Positions 31,361-39,456 are shown, numbered from the stretch's first letter. The stretch: 39,456 bases of DNA from Brevibacillus migulae (GCF_004521915.1 NZ_SDKD01000031.1:1-39456), one strand, 5' to 3'. Translations and numbers: made by a program. Notes: generated from the sequence alone by a model not told the origin.

Positions 31361-33775
31361 ATGAAGGGGATTCATTTGTTTTCGACGAGCATGGCGATGG
31401 CGGCGGGCTGTTATCTGGCTGCATACCTGCCAGTCTTTGTTTTTCCGCTAATCGGCGTGGGGATATTTTCTCTCTGCTGGTGGCTGCCAAAGCATTGGAG
31501 AAGGCATTGTTTGATTCCGACAGTTTTTTTCTTTTTGGCCGCGATCTACTTTTTTGTCTATGATGCGGCTCATCATTCGTTTTTGTATCAGGATGCTGCC
31601 TTCAATAGGGACATCACTGCAACAGGGACGATTGCTTCGCCTCCAAAGCGGGATGGCGATCAAGTGAGATTTGAACTGTCCATTCCAGCTCCTCATCAAA
31701 CAGGAGCCGTTAAGCACTGGCTCTCACCAAAAACAGAACGGATCGCGATGCGCGTTACCTTGACAGAGGAGTCCCAAATCAAGAGGGTGGAGAACTGGCA
31801 GGAAGGGGACCGCTTGTCGGGAGTCATCGCCCTTTCTCTTCCTGAGACAGCGCGCAATCCCCATGCGTTTGACTATGCCAGCTATTTACGCTGGCAGGGC
31901 ATTTATGTCACCGGAAAGGCGAGTTTTCCAGCGATTCGGGTAGAAGTGGGCGAGCGTGGATGGCAAGCTTTTTTTCGGCAAGCACAGCTCTCTTCTTCGG
32001 AAAAGCTGGATGAGCTGTATCCGAACAAGGAGACGGCCGGTTATATGAAGTCTTTGTTATTGGGGTTACAGCAGGAGGTTACGCCAGAGCTGCAAGACGT
32101 CTATGCCAATTTGGGAACGCTGCATGTGCTCGCGATTTCCGGACTTCATGTCACGATCGTCAGCATTGCGTTTTTATGGCTGGTCGAAAAACTGGGTGTA
32201 AGCAGACGCGCGGGTGTCCTGATCACCATCGGGTTGATAGGCGCTTATGTCCTGTGGGTGGGAGCAAGCGCATCGGCCATGCGGGCTGGGATCATGGGGG
32301 CTGTCGGACTTTGGTCACAGCTGAAGAGAGAGCGGATGCATGCGCGAGACATCTGGGCGCTTGCGCTCATTGTCATGCTGGTGTATGATCCCTATCAACT
32401 ATGGCAGATCGGGTTTCAATTGTCTTTTATCGTGACGTTGGGATTGATTGACTTGGTCCCGCTCTTCTTGATGCTGCCGTATCCGCGAGCAAGGTGGCTG
32501 CGCTCCGCAGTTGCTGTGGCCATTGTCTCCCAGCTTGTTTCCTTTCCTTTCGTGGTGTATTGGTTTCATCTATCCAATCCTCTTTCCCTCCTGATTAATT
32601 TGCTAGCTGTTCCGCTTCTCTCCCTCGTAGTCTTGCCGCTTGGGTATGCTGCTTTGGCGCTCGGGTCCATTCATCCTGCACTTGCTTCGCTGGCTGTGCG
32701 TATAAATGAGTACTTCTTATTGTGGATTCACAAGGCTTTTGTCAGGCTGGATCATTGGCAGCCTCCTTTTCGCCATTGGTCGCATCCCGATTGGTGGTGG
32801 CTGTTCTTGTATGGCGTTTTCCTGCTTTTATTCTCCTATTTATGGAAAATCGGATATCACCGTCTGCGCGATTTGGGCGTCTATTTTCTTTGTCTGCTCT
32901 TGCTTCTCGGCATGGCCAGACAACCTTATCGAGGAAATGATGAGGTAACGATTACCTTTTTGGACGTCGGCCAAGGTGACTCTATCATTGTCGAGATTGG
33001 GAAAAAAACGGTATACTTGATAGATGGGGGTGGCACCCTGCGCTTTTCCGGGCAAGAAGCATGGCGCAAGCGGCGAGACCCCTATGAAGTCGGGAAGGAT
33101 ACATTGCTCCCGTATTTGCGGTCTCGTGGGATCGAACATATCGATCGCCTGATCATGACACACGGAGACGCAGATCATGTGGGAGGCATCCCGGCCATTA
33201 TTCCTTATTTTTCCTTTGGAGCTGCCATCGTCAATCACGATGCGCCAGAGGGAGTCCAAGCTGATATTGTGCATGAATTGCAAAGGAGACACGTACCGAT
33301 TCTTAGCGGAAAACCGGGTGATCATTGGGAGGATGCGCCTGGCGTGCAATGGACGTGGCTTCATCCGAATAGAGAAGACGGCTTAGCAGGCAACGATGCT
33401 TCTGTCGTTCTGCTTTTAACGGCTTATGGAAAAAAGATCTTGTTTACAGGTGATTTGGAACAGAATGGGGAAAATATGCTGTTACAAAAAGGGCTGCCAA
33501 CCGTCGATATATTGAAAGTAGCCCACCATGGAAGCAACACTTCAACCACTGAACATTTCATTCAGACGATCAAACCACAGGTGGCAGTCATTTCCGTCGG
33601 GGAGAATAATCGCTACGGGCACCCCGCAGAAGAGGTGTTGCAAAGATTATCAGACGTGCACGTTTACCGGACCGATCAGCATGGAGCGATACTCTTACAT
33701 ATAAGTCCCAATAAAATGATTCTAAAGACACAGCTGTTGGTGCCGGAACGGTTGCAACCTTTTAAAAAGGGGTAG
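31361..33775 (+). CDS. comEC: ComEC, DNA-uptake channel protein
   Basis: An 804-residue multi-helix membrane protein carrying single-stranded DNA into the cell during transformation. N-terminal helices and an OB-like domain (about residues 20-190) are followed by the competence domain, with LHVLAISGLHVTIVSIAF and SASAMRAGIMGA. The C-terminal metallo-beta-lactamase-like domain has ITFLDVGQGDSIIVE, MTHGDADHVGGI, LLFTGDLE-type FTGDLEQNGE and VAHHGSNTS. All domains are present. The start ATG follows GAGGGAATGGTGATCC. Its stop codon lies in the promoter of the ECF sigma gene. Confidence 0.95.
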   Translation: MKGIHLFSTSMAMAAGCYLAAYLPVFVFPLIGVGIFSLCWWLPKHWRRHCLIPTVFFFLAAIYFFVYDAAHHSFLYQDAAFNRDITATGTIASPPKRDGDQVRFELSIPAPHQTGAVKHWLSPKTERIAMRVTLTEESQIKRVENWQEGDRLSGVIALSLPETARNPHAFDYASYLRWQGIYVTGKASFPAIRVEVGERGWQAFFRQAQLSSSEKLDELYPNKETAGYMKSLLLGLQQEVTPELQDVYANLGTLHVLAISGLHVTIVSIAFLWLVEKLGVSRRAGVLITIGLIGAYVLWVGASASAMRAGIMGAVGLWSQLKRERMHARDIWALALIVMLVYDPYQLWQIGFQLSFIVTLGLIDLVPLFLMLPYPRARWLRSAVAVAIVSQLVSFPFVVYWFHLSNPLSLLINLLAVPLLSLVVLPLGYAALALGSIHPALASLAVRINEYFLLWIHKAFVRLDHWQPPFRHWSHPDWWWLFLYGVFLLLFSYLWKIGYHRLRDLGVYFLCLLLLLGMARQPYRGNDEVTITFLDVGQGDSIIVEIGKKTVYLIDGGGTLRFSGQEAWRKRRDPYEVGKDTLLPYLRSRGIEHIDRLIMTHGDADHVGGIPAIIPYFSFGAAIVNHDAPEGVQADIVHELQRRHVPILSGKPGDHWEDAPGVQWTWLHPNREDGLAGNDASVVLLLTAYGKKILFTGDLEQNGENMLLQKGLPTVDILKVAHHGSNTSTTEHFIQTIKPQVAVISVGENNRYGHPAEEVLQRLSDVHVYRTDQHGAILLHISPNKMILKTQLLVPERLQPFKKG

Positions 33776-33779
33776 CGTC
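33753..33779 (+). promoter_or_regulatory. candidate ECF-sigma autoregulatory promoter
   Basis: TGCAACCTTTT at 33753 resembles the TGAAAC-TTT -35 of Bacillus ECF sigma factors. After a 17-bp spacer comes CGTC (33776-33779), the ECF -10 type. It directly precedes the sigma gene and overlaps the comEC stop codon. Confidence 0.5.
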
Positions 33780-33799
33780 TGTAGAGGGGAGAGGAAAAA

Positions 33800-34345
33800 A
33801 TGCGTGAAGCAGAGCTGGTAAGGAGCGCGCAGGCTGGAGACCACGATGCGCTTGTCGAGCTGCTCCGCATGATCGAAAACTCTGTTTACCGCAGTGCTTA
33901 CTATATTTTGGGGAACGAGCAGGATGCTATGGATGCCTCGCAGGAAGCGCTGATTCGCATTTATCGTAAAATTGATACCTACCAAGAGAAGGCGAAATTT
34001 TCGACCTGGGTGCAGCGCATTGTCAGCAATGTATGCATGGATAAATTCAGGGCGAAAAAGGAAACAGTGTCGATCGAGGAGCACGAATTGACATTAATAG
34101 ATAAACAAGACGTTGAAGGAGAGATTCTTGCCAGCAGTCTGGCAAGCGACATCCAAGACGCGATAGCCAAGCTGCCCGAACAGTATCGCTTAGTGGTGGT
34201 CCTCCGCTATATTCAGGACTTATCGTATCAGGAAATTGCCGATTCGCTGGAACTTCCGCTCAATACGGTGAAATCGTATTTGTTCCGCGCGAGGCAGCAA
34301 TTGCAGGAGTTACTACATGATTATCAGAAAGGGGGGATAGGGTAA
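33800..34345 (+). CDS. ECF-type RNA polymerase sigma factor
   Basis: A 181-residue sigma-70-family factor with regions 2 and 4 only. Region 2: VYRSAYYILGNEQDAMDASQEALIRIYRKI and KFSTWVQRIVSNVCMDKFR. Region 4: AIAKLPEQYRLVVVLRYIQDLSYQEIADSLELPLNTVKSYLFRAR. It resembles the SigW/RpoE group. The start ATG has GGGGAGAGGAAAAA. It overlaps the following membrane protein by one base (TAATG), the usual sigma/anti-sigma arrangement. The ECF-like sequence upstream suggests autoregulation. Confidence 0.93.
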   Translation: MREAELVRSAQAGDHDALVELLRMIENSVYRSAYYILGNEQDAMDASQEALIRIYRKIDTYQEKAKFSTWVQRIVSNVCMDKFRAKKETVSIEEHELTLIDKQDVEGEILASSLASDIQDAIAKLPEQYRLVVVLRYIQDLSYQEIADSLELPLNTVKSYLFRARQQLQELLHDYQKGGIG

Positions 34346-35292
34346 TGTTCAAAGAAATGGAGATGGAGCTGCTGCAGCGTGATCTTGACGGTGATTTGAC
34401 CATGGAAGAAAAAGAGTCGCTGCGCGTGATTTTGGCGAAAAATCCCGATTTGCAGCTCATGTATAATCGCATGCAAAAAGTATCGCGCCAGCTGGCAGAT
34501 TTGCCCCCGGTGACACCGGCATTCAGTCTGGTCGACTCGATTCTGCCCGAATTGGAAAAGGAAAAGAAATTCAAGAAGCCTGTACCTGTCATGGCCAAAC
34601 TTGAACGGGAAGAGCTGCCGACGCTTGAGTGGAAGAAACCGCAGGAGCAAGAGGCTGCCAAGTTCAGACGCTTGCCAGCATGGTTTAGCAAAGTGGGAAG
34701 CGGAGTCGCCGCTGCGTGTCTCTTATTTGGCTTGTTCTTCCTGATGAAGGATGCTGGGTTGGATAAGCCGGGAACCGGTTCGCAAACGGGCGGGACCGTT
34801 GTAGTCAATCCAGTCTCCAGTCAGACCGAAGCGCCTGCCCAACAGGTTGCCCCAACCGTGGTGAAACCTGTGGTGCAAACGGTAACCCCACCGCCAAAAT
34901 CAACACCGAAAACAAAGACAGAACCAAGCAAAACACAGACACCGGCGAATAAAGCACCTGTCAAGAAGCAGTCCGCTGTAACGCAGAAGCCAGCAACCAA
35001 ACCTGCTGTTCCTGCCGTTCCAGCAGAGCCGGTTGACCGCGGTCCGATTTTTCCAGGAGCGGGATCCTCTATGCCTGGGGCCACATCCACAGATATAGAG
35101 ACAGTTCCTTCCGCTGAAAAGACATCCCAGCAGGAAAAGGGCAACTCGGAGGAAGCGAAAGGCAAGGTAAGTGAAAAGAAAGAAGAAAAAGAAGCCAAGA
35201 AGGAAGAAAAAGAAGCGGATAAAGAAGCAAAGAAAGAGGAAAAGTCGTCTTCACCGAACAATGCGGGGAACAAATCGACCAACGAGGATTAA
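34345..35292 (+). CDS. putative anti-sigma factor, membrane-anchored, no zinc motif
   Basis: A 315-residue protein coupled to the ECF sigma gene. The N-terminal 70 residues look like an anti-sigma domain (LQRDLDGDLTMEEKESLRVIL, then a helix ending MQKVSRQLADLPP) but have no histidine or cysteine, so the usual HxxxCxxC zinc site is absent. One transmembrane helix lies at about 119-134 (GSGVAAACLLFGLFFLM). The outer part is low-complexity: Pro/Thr/Lys/Gln-rich from 140 to 230 and an alternating Lys/Glu run at 275-300 ending in Asn/Ser. It presumably holds the sigma factor at the membrane until a surface signal releases it. Function inferred from context. Confidence 0.75.
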   Translation: MFKEMEMELLQRDLDGDLTMEEKESLRVILAKNPDLQLMYNRMQKVSRQLADLPPVTPAFSLVDSILPELEKEKKFKKPVPVMAKLEREELPTLEWKKPQEQEAAKFRRLPAWFSKVGSGVAAACLLFGLFFLMKDAGLDKPGTGSQTGGTVVVNPVSSQTEAPAQQVAPTVVKPVVQTVTPPPKSTPKTKTEPSKTQTPANKAPVKKQSAVTQKPATKPAVPAVPAEPVDRGPIFPGAGSSMPGATSTDIETVPSAEKTSQQEKGNSEEAKGKVSEKKEEKEAKKEEKEADKEAKKEEKSSSPNNAGNKSTNED

Positions 35293-35362
35293 TCGGGAAA
35301 TCCTTTCGTAAAAGATAAAATGAATGCACGTATGGACCAGCACCAAAGCCATTGATACGACG

Positions 35363-35490
35363 TATAGTATAGTACCAAGCACCCCTGCTTACCGTTTAGG
35401 GAGGAGGTTTCCCGGGGCTTCTCCCTAAGCGTTTACATAAAGGTGCGAACGTTTTAAAAGCCGTGGCGGATCATCGTCACGGCTTTTCTG
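35363..35490 (+). ncRNA. candidate structured RNA between anti-sigma gene and holA
   Basis: Two overlapping TATAGT hexamers (35363-35373) precede three consecutive hairpins: AAGCA/TGCTT near 35376-35390, the 11-bp stem CGTTTAGGGAG/CTCCCTAAGCG (35393-35431), and an intrinsic terminator at 35456-35490. There is no ORF. It might be a small RNA or the 3' untranslated region of the sigma operon. No known RNA family is recognised. Confidence 0.35.
35456..35490 (+). terminator. terminator before holA
   Basis: AAAAGCCGTG and CACGGCTTTT pair with a 12-nt loop, followed by CTG. It ends transcription from the sigma operon or the candidate RNA. Confidence 0.75.
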
Positions 35491-35513
35491 GGTGTTCGTT
35501 GAAAAAAGAACTG

Positions 35514-35522
35514 TGCTATAAT
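35514..35522 (+). promoter_or_regulatory. extended -10 promoter of holA
   Basis: TGCTATAAT is a perfect extended -10 element, 39 bp before the holA start. The -35 is weak, as is usual for extended -10 promoters. Confidence 0.65.
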
Positions 35523-35560
35523 AACGACAGTTTTATTTTCTGGAATCGGAGGGAAAGCAG

Positions 35561-36595
35561 ATGCCGTTGACTTCGGCGATTAGAGAAATCAAGCAGAAGC
35601 AATTCTCTCCCGTGTATGTCTTGTACGGAACGGAGCAATTTCTGGCGGAAGAGTTTATTTCCCTGGCGCGCAGAGAAATGATTGACCCAGCGTATGCAGA
35701 TCTCAATTTTAGTCAATATGATTGTACGGAGACGCCGCTTTCGGATATCTTGCAGGATGCCCAGACACTCCCGTTTCTCGCGGATCATCGACTCGTCATC
35801 GCCAGACAAGCCTACTTTTTGACGGGTGCGAAAACACAGGTAAAGGTGGAAAGCGATCCCGACAGTCTGATTGCTTACTTGCAGGATCCGCCCGAATATA
35901 CCTCGCTGTTGCTCCACATCGAAGCGGATAAATTGGATGAGCGCAAAAAGCTTGTCAAGGCGCTGCAAGACAAAGCAATCGTCATCCCGTTTGCCCCGTT
36001 GCGAGATGCCGATTTGTACGGCTGGATCGAACGGCGGGCAAAGCGCTACGAGACCCAAATCGAACGCACGCAGGCCATGAAGCTGGTGGAACGGACGGGC
36101 AGTGATTTGCGCCTCTTGGACAAGGAATTGGAAAAGATGGCGTTGTACCTGGGTGGAAACGAAGCCCTGATTACGGATGAAGTGATTGAGCTATTGGCTG
36201 CCCGCACGCTGGAGCATGATGTCTTTGCACTGGTGGAAGACGTGGTGACAGGGCGTTTGGAGCATGCCTTCCGCACCTTGTATGACTCGTTTAAAATGGG
36301 GGAAGAGCCGATCAAATTATTGGCCCTTTTGGCACGCCAATTTCGCATTCTGCTTCAGGTGAAAATATGGGCGCCGCGCGGCTATACGCAGCAGCAGCTG
36401 GCCGGGATGCTCAAGGTGCATCCCTATGCGGTGAAGAAGGCAATGGAGCAAGCGCGCTATTTTGACGAAGAAGGATTGCGTACGCTGCTTGGAGAATTGG
36501 CCGAAGAAGATTTCCGCATGAAATCCGGTCAGGTGGACAAGCGGTTGGCCATAGAACTCTTTTTTACACGTGTAGCCAGCCACATTAGGCGATAA
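35561..36595 (+). CDS. holA: DNA polymerase III delta subunit
   Basis: A 344-residue clamp-loader subunit that opens the beta sliding clamp. Typical parts: SPVYVLYGTEQFLAEEFI at the start, ILQDAQTLPFLADHRLVIARQA (clamp-binding segment), and DLRLLDKELEKMALYLG, followed by DVFALVEDVVTGRLEHAFRTL and the C-terminal collar with LLALLARQFRILLQVK. Start after GAATCGGAGGGAAAGCAG. This is the yqeN position of Bacillus, before rpsT and gpr. Confidence 0.94.
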   Translation: MPLTSAIREIKQKQFSPVYVLYGTEQFLAEEFISLARREMIDPAYADLNFSQYDCTETPLSDILQDAQTLPFLADHRLVIARQAYFLTGAKTQVKVESDPDSLIAYLQDPPEYTSLLLHIEADKLDERKKLVKALQDKAIVIPFAPLRDADLYGWIERRAKRYETQIERTQAMKLVERTGSDLRLLDKELEKMALYLGGNEALITDEVIELLAARTLEHDVFALVEDVVTGRLEHAFRTLYDSFKMGEEPIKLLALLARQFRILLQVKIWAPRGYTQQQLAGMLKVHPYAVKKAMEQARYFDEEGLRTLLGELAEEDFRMKSGQVDKRLAIELFFTRVASHIRR

Positions 36596-36607
36596 ATGAC
36601 TGTGGAC

Positions 36608-36647
36608 ACAACCTCGCTCGGATTTGAGAGCCGAGGTTGTTTTTTTT
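36608..36647 (+). terminator. terminator of holA
   Basis: CAACCTCG and CGAGGTTG form the outer stem and CTC/GAG an inner one, followed by eight T. Confidence 0.85.
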
Positions 36648-36830
36648 GCTCCGCATTCCGACTTCTCTAGAAATACTTGGCTATGTCAAGCTTTAGGCTG
36701 AGCTTCGTTTTTCTTATGTCGACGGGAAAATGATAAATTCCTATCGACCAAGGAAACATTGACATGCTACAATTCAGAGTATAAGCAAAAAATGAAATTC
36801 GGTTTCACAGAATGAAACAGAGGTGGAATC

Positions 36831-37799
36831 ATGAATCGCTTACAACTCACGAATCGCTTTCTGGATAAAATGATGCCTGTGATTACACCGGTTAGTGTTG
36901 TGCTGGGTATCCTTTTTGCCGATCAATTGGGCCCCTTGGCATTCTTGTCACCTTGGATTTTTGCGTTCATGACCTTTGCGGGGAGTCTCGGAAGCAATCT
37001 GCGTGAAGTAGGCGGTGTGTTAGCACGGCCGCTCCCGATACTGGCAACGCTGCTGGTTCTCCATTTCGTGATGCCGTTTCTGGCGTGGGTGGTAGGGCAT
37101 TTCATGTACCCTCTGGATCAGGCAACGATCACCGGACTCGTCCTGGCGACGGCGATTCCTACTGGCATTACGAGCATGCTGTGGGTCTCTCTGTATAAAG
37201 GAAATCTGCCTTTGACGTTGTCCATTATTGTGCTGGACACACTGCTATCTCCATTCCTCGTGCCATTTATTCTCTCGACGCTGATCGGCTCCAAGGTCGA
37301 GCTGGATATATGGGGGATGATGAAAGGGCTCTTCTTCATGATTGGTTTGCCGTCTGTGATTGCCATGCTGCTGAATCAAGGGACAAAAGGCAAAGTAAAA
37401 TCCTGGTCGCCTCGCCTGGCGCCGTTTTCCAAAATCGGTGTCATAGCCGTAGTGGCGATCAACAGTTCTGTGGTTGCTCCTTATCTGCATCATCCCGACC
37501 AAAAGCTGATCTACCTGAGTTTGGTCGTCTTGCTGCTGATGATCGTCGGCTATGTGCTGGGCTGGGGTGTCGGCAAATGGGGAAGATGGGGAAAGGAAAC
37601 CGAGATTGCGCTCACGTTTAACTGTGGGATGCGCAATACAAATGCGGGGGCTGTGCTGGCTGTAACCTACTTCCCGCCTTTGGTCGCTTTGCCGGTCGTT
37701 TTTGGCATCATCTTTCAGCAATTGCTGGCTTCGCTCTTCGGTTTTTTGCAGCAAGCGAACAGGGGAGAAAAAACAGCCTCCTCGCGATTGGAAACATAA
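36831..37799 (+). CDS. bile acid:sodium symporter family transporter
   Basis: A 322-residue membrane protein with nine to ten helices, the BASS fold. TGLVLATAIPTGITSMLWVSLYKGNLPL and FNCGMRNTNAGAVLAVTYFPP are the two inverted-repeat crossover regions that bind sodium and substrate. Members carry bile acids, pantothenate, pyruvate or sulphonates; the substrate here is unknown. The start ATG follows AGAGGTGGAATC. TTGACA at 36759-36764 lies upstream with a TATAAG 15 bp later, a short spacer. Inserted between holA and rpsT. Confidence 0.87.
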   Translation: MNRLQLTNRFLDKMMPVITPVSVVLGILFADQLGPLAFLSPWIFAFMTFAGSLGSNLREVGGVLARPLPILATLLVLHFVMPFLAWVVGHFMYPLDQATITGLVLATAIPTGITSMLWVSLYKGNLPLTLSIIVLDTLLSPFLVPFILSTLIGSKVELDIWGMMKGLFFMIGLPSVIAMLLNQGTKGKVKSWSPRLAPFSKIGVIAVVAINSSVVAPYLHHPDQKLIYLSLVVLLLMIVGYVLGWGVGKWGRWGKETEIALTFNCGMRNTNAGAVLAVTYFPPLVALPVVFGIIFQQLLASLFGFLQQANRGEKTASSRLET

Positions 37800-37810
37800 A
37801 AAGGCAAAAT

Positions 37811-37850
37811 AAAAAACCCCGGGAAACAAGTTCCTGGGGTTTTCGTTTTC
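37811..37850. terminator. bidirectional terminator, symporter / rpsT
   Basis: AAAACCCC-G-GGAA and TTCC-T-GGGGTTTT pair around ACAAG with T runs on both strands, serving the convergent symporter and rpsT genes. Confidence 0.85.
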
Positions 37851-37865
37851 TCGTTTGATTGTGGC

Positions 37866-38132
37866 TTACGCAGTAGCTGCGTTCAGCTTTTTCATCAAGC
37901 GGGATTTTTGACGGTTAGCAGCATTTTTATGAATAAGACCTTTTGTAGCAGCCTTGTCCAGCTTTTTAACAGCTACCAAAAGGGTAGACTTCGCTAATTC
38001 AACATTGTTAGATGCAACCGCTTTTTCAAAGTTTTTCACTGCGGTGCGCAGATCCGATTTTTGCGAAGCGCGTTGTGCGCGGCGCTTTTCAATCGTCTTG
38101 GTGCGCTTGATTGCGGATTTAATGTTTGGCAT
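37866..38132 (-). CDS. rpsT: 30S ribosomal protein S20
   Basis: An 88-residue, lysine-rich helical protein that binds 16S rRNA in the small subunit. MPNIKSAIKRTKTIEKRRAQR at the start and GLIHKNAANRQKSRLMKKLN near the end are the S20 signatures. The start is ATG 38132, preceded by AAGGAGGTGACACAC; the longer frame is not used. Divergent from gpr, as in Bacillus. Confidence 0.97.
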   Translation of the reverse strand: MPNIKSAIKRTKTIEKRRAQRASQKSDLRTAVKNFEKAVASNNVELAKSTLLVAVKKLDKAATKGLIHKNAANRQKSRLMKKLNAATA

Positions 38133-38191
38133 GTGTGTCACCTCCTTAAAACAAGAAACCATATCGGTTCAAAACAAATGCAACAAAACAT

Positions 38192-38220
38192 ATTCTAGCA
38201 TGGGCAAAGGACGATTGCAA
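38192..38220 (-). promoter_or_regulatory. rpsT promoter
   Basis: Minus-strand TTGCAA (38215-38220), a 17-bp spacer, and the extended -10 TGCTAGAAT ending at 38192. The 5' leader would be about 50 nt. Confidence 0.7.
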
Positions 38221-38294
38221 GAAAGGATTCGGAATAAAATTGCCACATTTATGCAAGCTAGTAGTACAGTGCGCAAGCGAAAGGAGTGCTCGAC

Positions 38295-39398
38295 GTGGAA
38301 CAACATGAACTCGATCTATCCGGCTATTCCATCCGTACCGATCTCGCTGTGGAAGCGAAAGAACTTGCCGAGCAGCAGACTGGCAGCAGCATCCCCGGCA
38401 TCCAGATGGAAACCGATGACCGCGAGCCTGGTATCAGGGTGACAAGATTGACGGTAGAAAATGAAGAGGCGGGGCGTCAAATCGGCAAGCTGCCCGGAAA
38501 CTACCTGACGATTGAAGTGCCCAAGCTGCGTGGAAACGATACCGACCTGGAGGATCAGGTAACGCAGCGCTTCAGTATAGAGTTTGCTCAATTTCTGCAG
38601 AAAAAAGGCATTACGGAAGACAAAAAAGTGCTGGTCGTGGGGCTTGGCAACTGGAATGTGACGCCAGATGCGCTGGGCCCGATGGTCGTGGAAAATTTAT
38701 TGGTGACCCGCCATCTGTTTTCGCTTGCTCCCGAATCAGTAGCGGAGGGCTATCGCGAGGTGAGTGCCATCTCCCCTGGAGTACTGGGCATTACGGGGAT
38801 TGAGACAAGCGAGATCGTGTTTGGCGTCGTGGAAAAAAGCAAGCCGGATCTCGTGATCGCCATCGATGCGCTGGCTTCCCGTGCGCTGCATCGCGTAAAT
38901 ACCACGATCCAAATCTCCGATACCGGCATTCATCCGGGGTCAGGAGTAGGAAACAAGCGAAAAGCGATTGATGAACAGACTTTGGGGGTACCCGTGATCG
39001 CCATCGGAGTGCCAACCGTCGTATTCGCCTCCACGATCGTCAATGATGCCATCACCTATTTGTTGGGGCATTTTGGACAATCGATCAAAGAAAACAACCG
39101 CGCGTTCAATCGACTCGCCGTCAGTCAGGTTCCTGAAAGAAAGGAACCTTACGGCGAAGAGGATTTGCCGGATTTGGAGACCAGAAAAACATTTATGGGC
39201 CTGGTTGGACAATTATCTGAGCAAGAAAAGAACCAATTGATCCGGGAAGTGTTGAATCCGCTTGGGCAGGAGCTGGTCGTCACCCCGAAAGAGATAGATG
39301 ATTTCATAGAAGGCATCTCCAATGTGATTGCGACCGGATTAAATCGTGCGCTTCATCGGGCGGTCTCCGAGGAAAATGCCGCAGCCTACACTCATTAA
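38295..39398 (+). CDS. gpr: GPR, germination protease
   Basis: A 367-residue spore protease that degrades small acid-soluble proteins at germination. It is made as a zymogen; the short N-terminal part before YSIRTDLAVEA is the propeptide region. Family marks: LVVGLGNWNVTPDALGPMVVENLLVTRHLF, SAISPGVLGITGIETSEI, VIAIDALASRALHRVNTTIQISDTGIHPGSGVGNKRK, and the catalytic-aspartate segments in these. GTG 38295 is chosen because AAAGGAG lies 8 nt upstream. Expected to be expressed in the forespore by sigma-G, but I found no clean sigma-G promoter. Shows that the organism sporulates. Confidence 0.96.
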   Translation: MEQHELDLSGYSIRTDLAVEAKELAEQQTGSSIPGIQMETDDREPGIRVTRLTVENEEAGRQIGKLPGNYLTIEVPKLRGNDTDLEDQVTQRFSIEFAQFLQKKGITEDKKVLVVGLGNWNVTPDALGPMVVENLLVTRHLFSLAPESVAEGYREVSAISPGVLGITGIETSEIVFGVVEKSKPDLVIAIDALASRALHRVNTTIQISDTGIHPGSGVGNKRKAIDEQTLGVPVIAIGVPTVVFASTIVNDAITYLLGHFGQSIKENNRAFNRLAVSQVPERKEPYGEEDLPDLETRKTFMGLVGQLSEQEKNQLIREVLNPLGQELVVTPKEIDDFIEGISNVIATGLNRALHRAVSEENAAAYTH

Positions 39399-39418
39399 CA
39401 GCCCACCCAGGTGGGCTC

Positions 39419-39447
39419 AGGCTGTCGAGAAAGTCGACAGCCTTTTT
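39419..39447 (+). terminator. terminator of gpr
   Basis: GGCTGTCGA and TCGACAGCC pair around GAAAG, followed by TTTTTATT. A smaller hairpin (AGCCCAC/GTGGGCT at 39400-39417) precedes it. Confidence 0.85.
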
Positions 39448-39456
39448 ATTTCTCTA

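Noticed and set aside
36759..36785. TTGACA and TATAAG upstream of the bile-acid-symporter-family gene as a firm promoter
   Set aside because: The spacer is only 15 bp and an overlapping TACAAT competes, so it is mentioned only in the gene entry.
38230..38260. Possible sigma-G promoter for gpr
   Set aside because: GAATA and CATTTA elements are present but not at sigma-G spacing; no clean match could be supported.

Overview
The window looks like chromosomal DNA of a spore-forming, competence-gene-carrying Bacillota of the Brevibacillus/Paenibacillus type. The signs are the conserved block yqeG-yqeH-aroE-yhbY-nadD-yqeK-rsfS-methyltransferase, the comE genes, holA-rpsT-gpr (gpr is the germination protease of spore formers), a T-box-controlled leuS, strong AGGAGG ribosome binding sites, frequent GTG/TTG starts, and matches to Bacillus-type LexA, Fnr and c-di-GMP-I riboswitch signals. 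No tRNA, rRNA, CRISPR array, transposase or prophage gene is visible. The genus is an inference.

Left part (1-9 kb): a small orphan gene read leftwards behind a c-di-GMP-I riboswitch; a HipA-like kinase gene interrupted by an in-frame TAG; a phosphoesterase; several small unknown genes; a DUF2512 membrane protein facing a glutamine-rich protein; and a three-gene ba3-type cytochrome oxidase operon (subunits IIa, II, I) behind a well-placed Fnr-type site. A DoxX membrane protein, a DUF4931/HIT-like protein and a DHA2-type MFS exporter follow.

Middle part (9.5-18 kb): a MmyB-type regulator divergent from the MFS exporter, a Nfu-N/HEAT-repeat protein, an orphan ECF S component, a cytoplasmic class-A-beta-lactamase-fold protein, an oligopeptide-binding lipoprotein next to a PuuD-type amidase, and dinB with a near-consensus LexA box, translationally coupled to a small cysteine protein.

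Right part (18-39.4 kb): the housekeeping block for ribosome assembly (YqeH, YhbY, RsfS), NAD synthesis (NadD), shikimate synthesis (AroE) and Ap4A hydrolysis (YqeK); T-box leuS; comER and comEA on the minus strand; asnB; a damaged molybdate locus (modA with an internal deletion, intact modB, no modC beside it); comEC on the plus strand; an ECF sigma/anti-sigma pair; holA; a bile-acid-symporter-family transporter; and the divergent rpsT/gpr pair. Compared with the comER-comEABC-holA-rpsT-gpr order known from Bacillus, the com genes are scattered here by leuS, asnB and the mod remnant, and comEB is absent from the window.

The most interesting points are the c-di-GMP switch with an unusually readable antiterminator on an unknown gene, the Fnr box centred at about -41.5 of the ba3 oxidase operon, the nonsense-interrupted HipA-like kinase, the internally deleted modA, and an ECF sigma factor whose putative anti-sigma protein has no zinc motif but carries a long charged extracytoplasmic tail.
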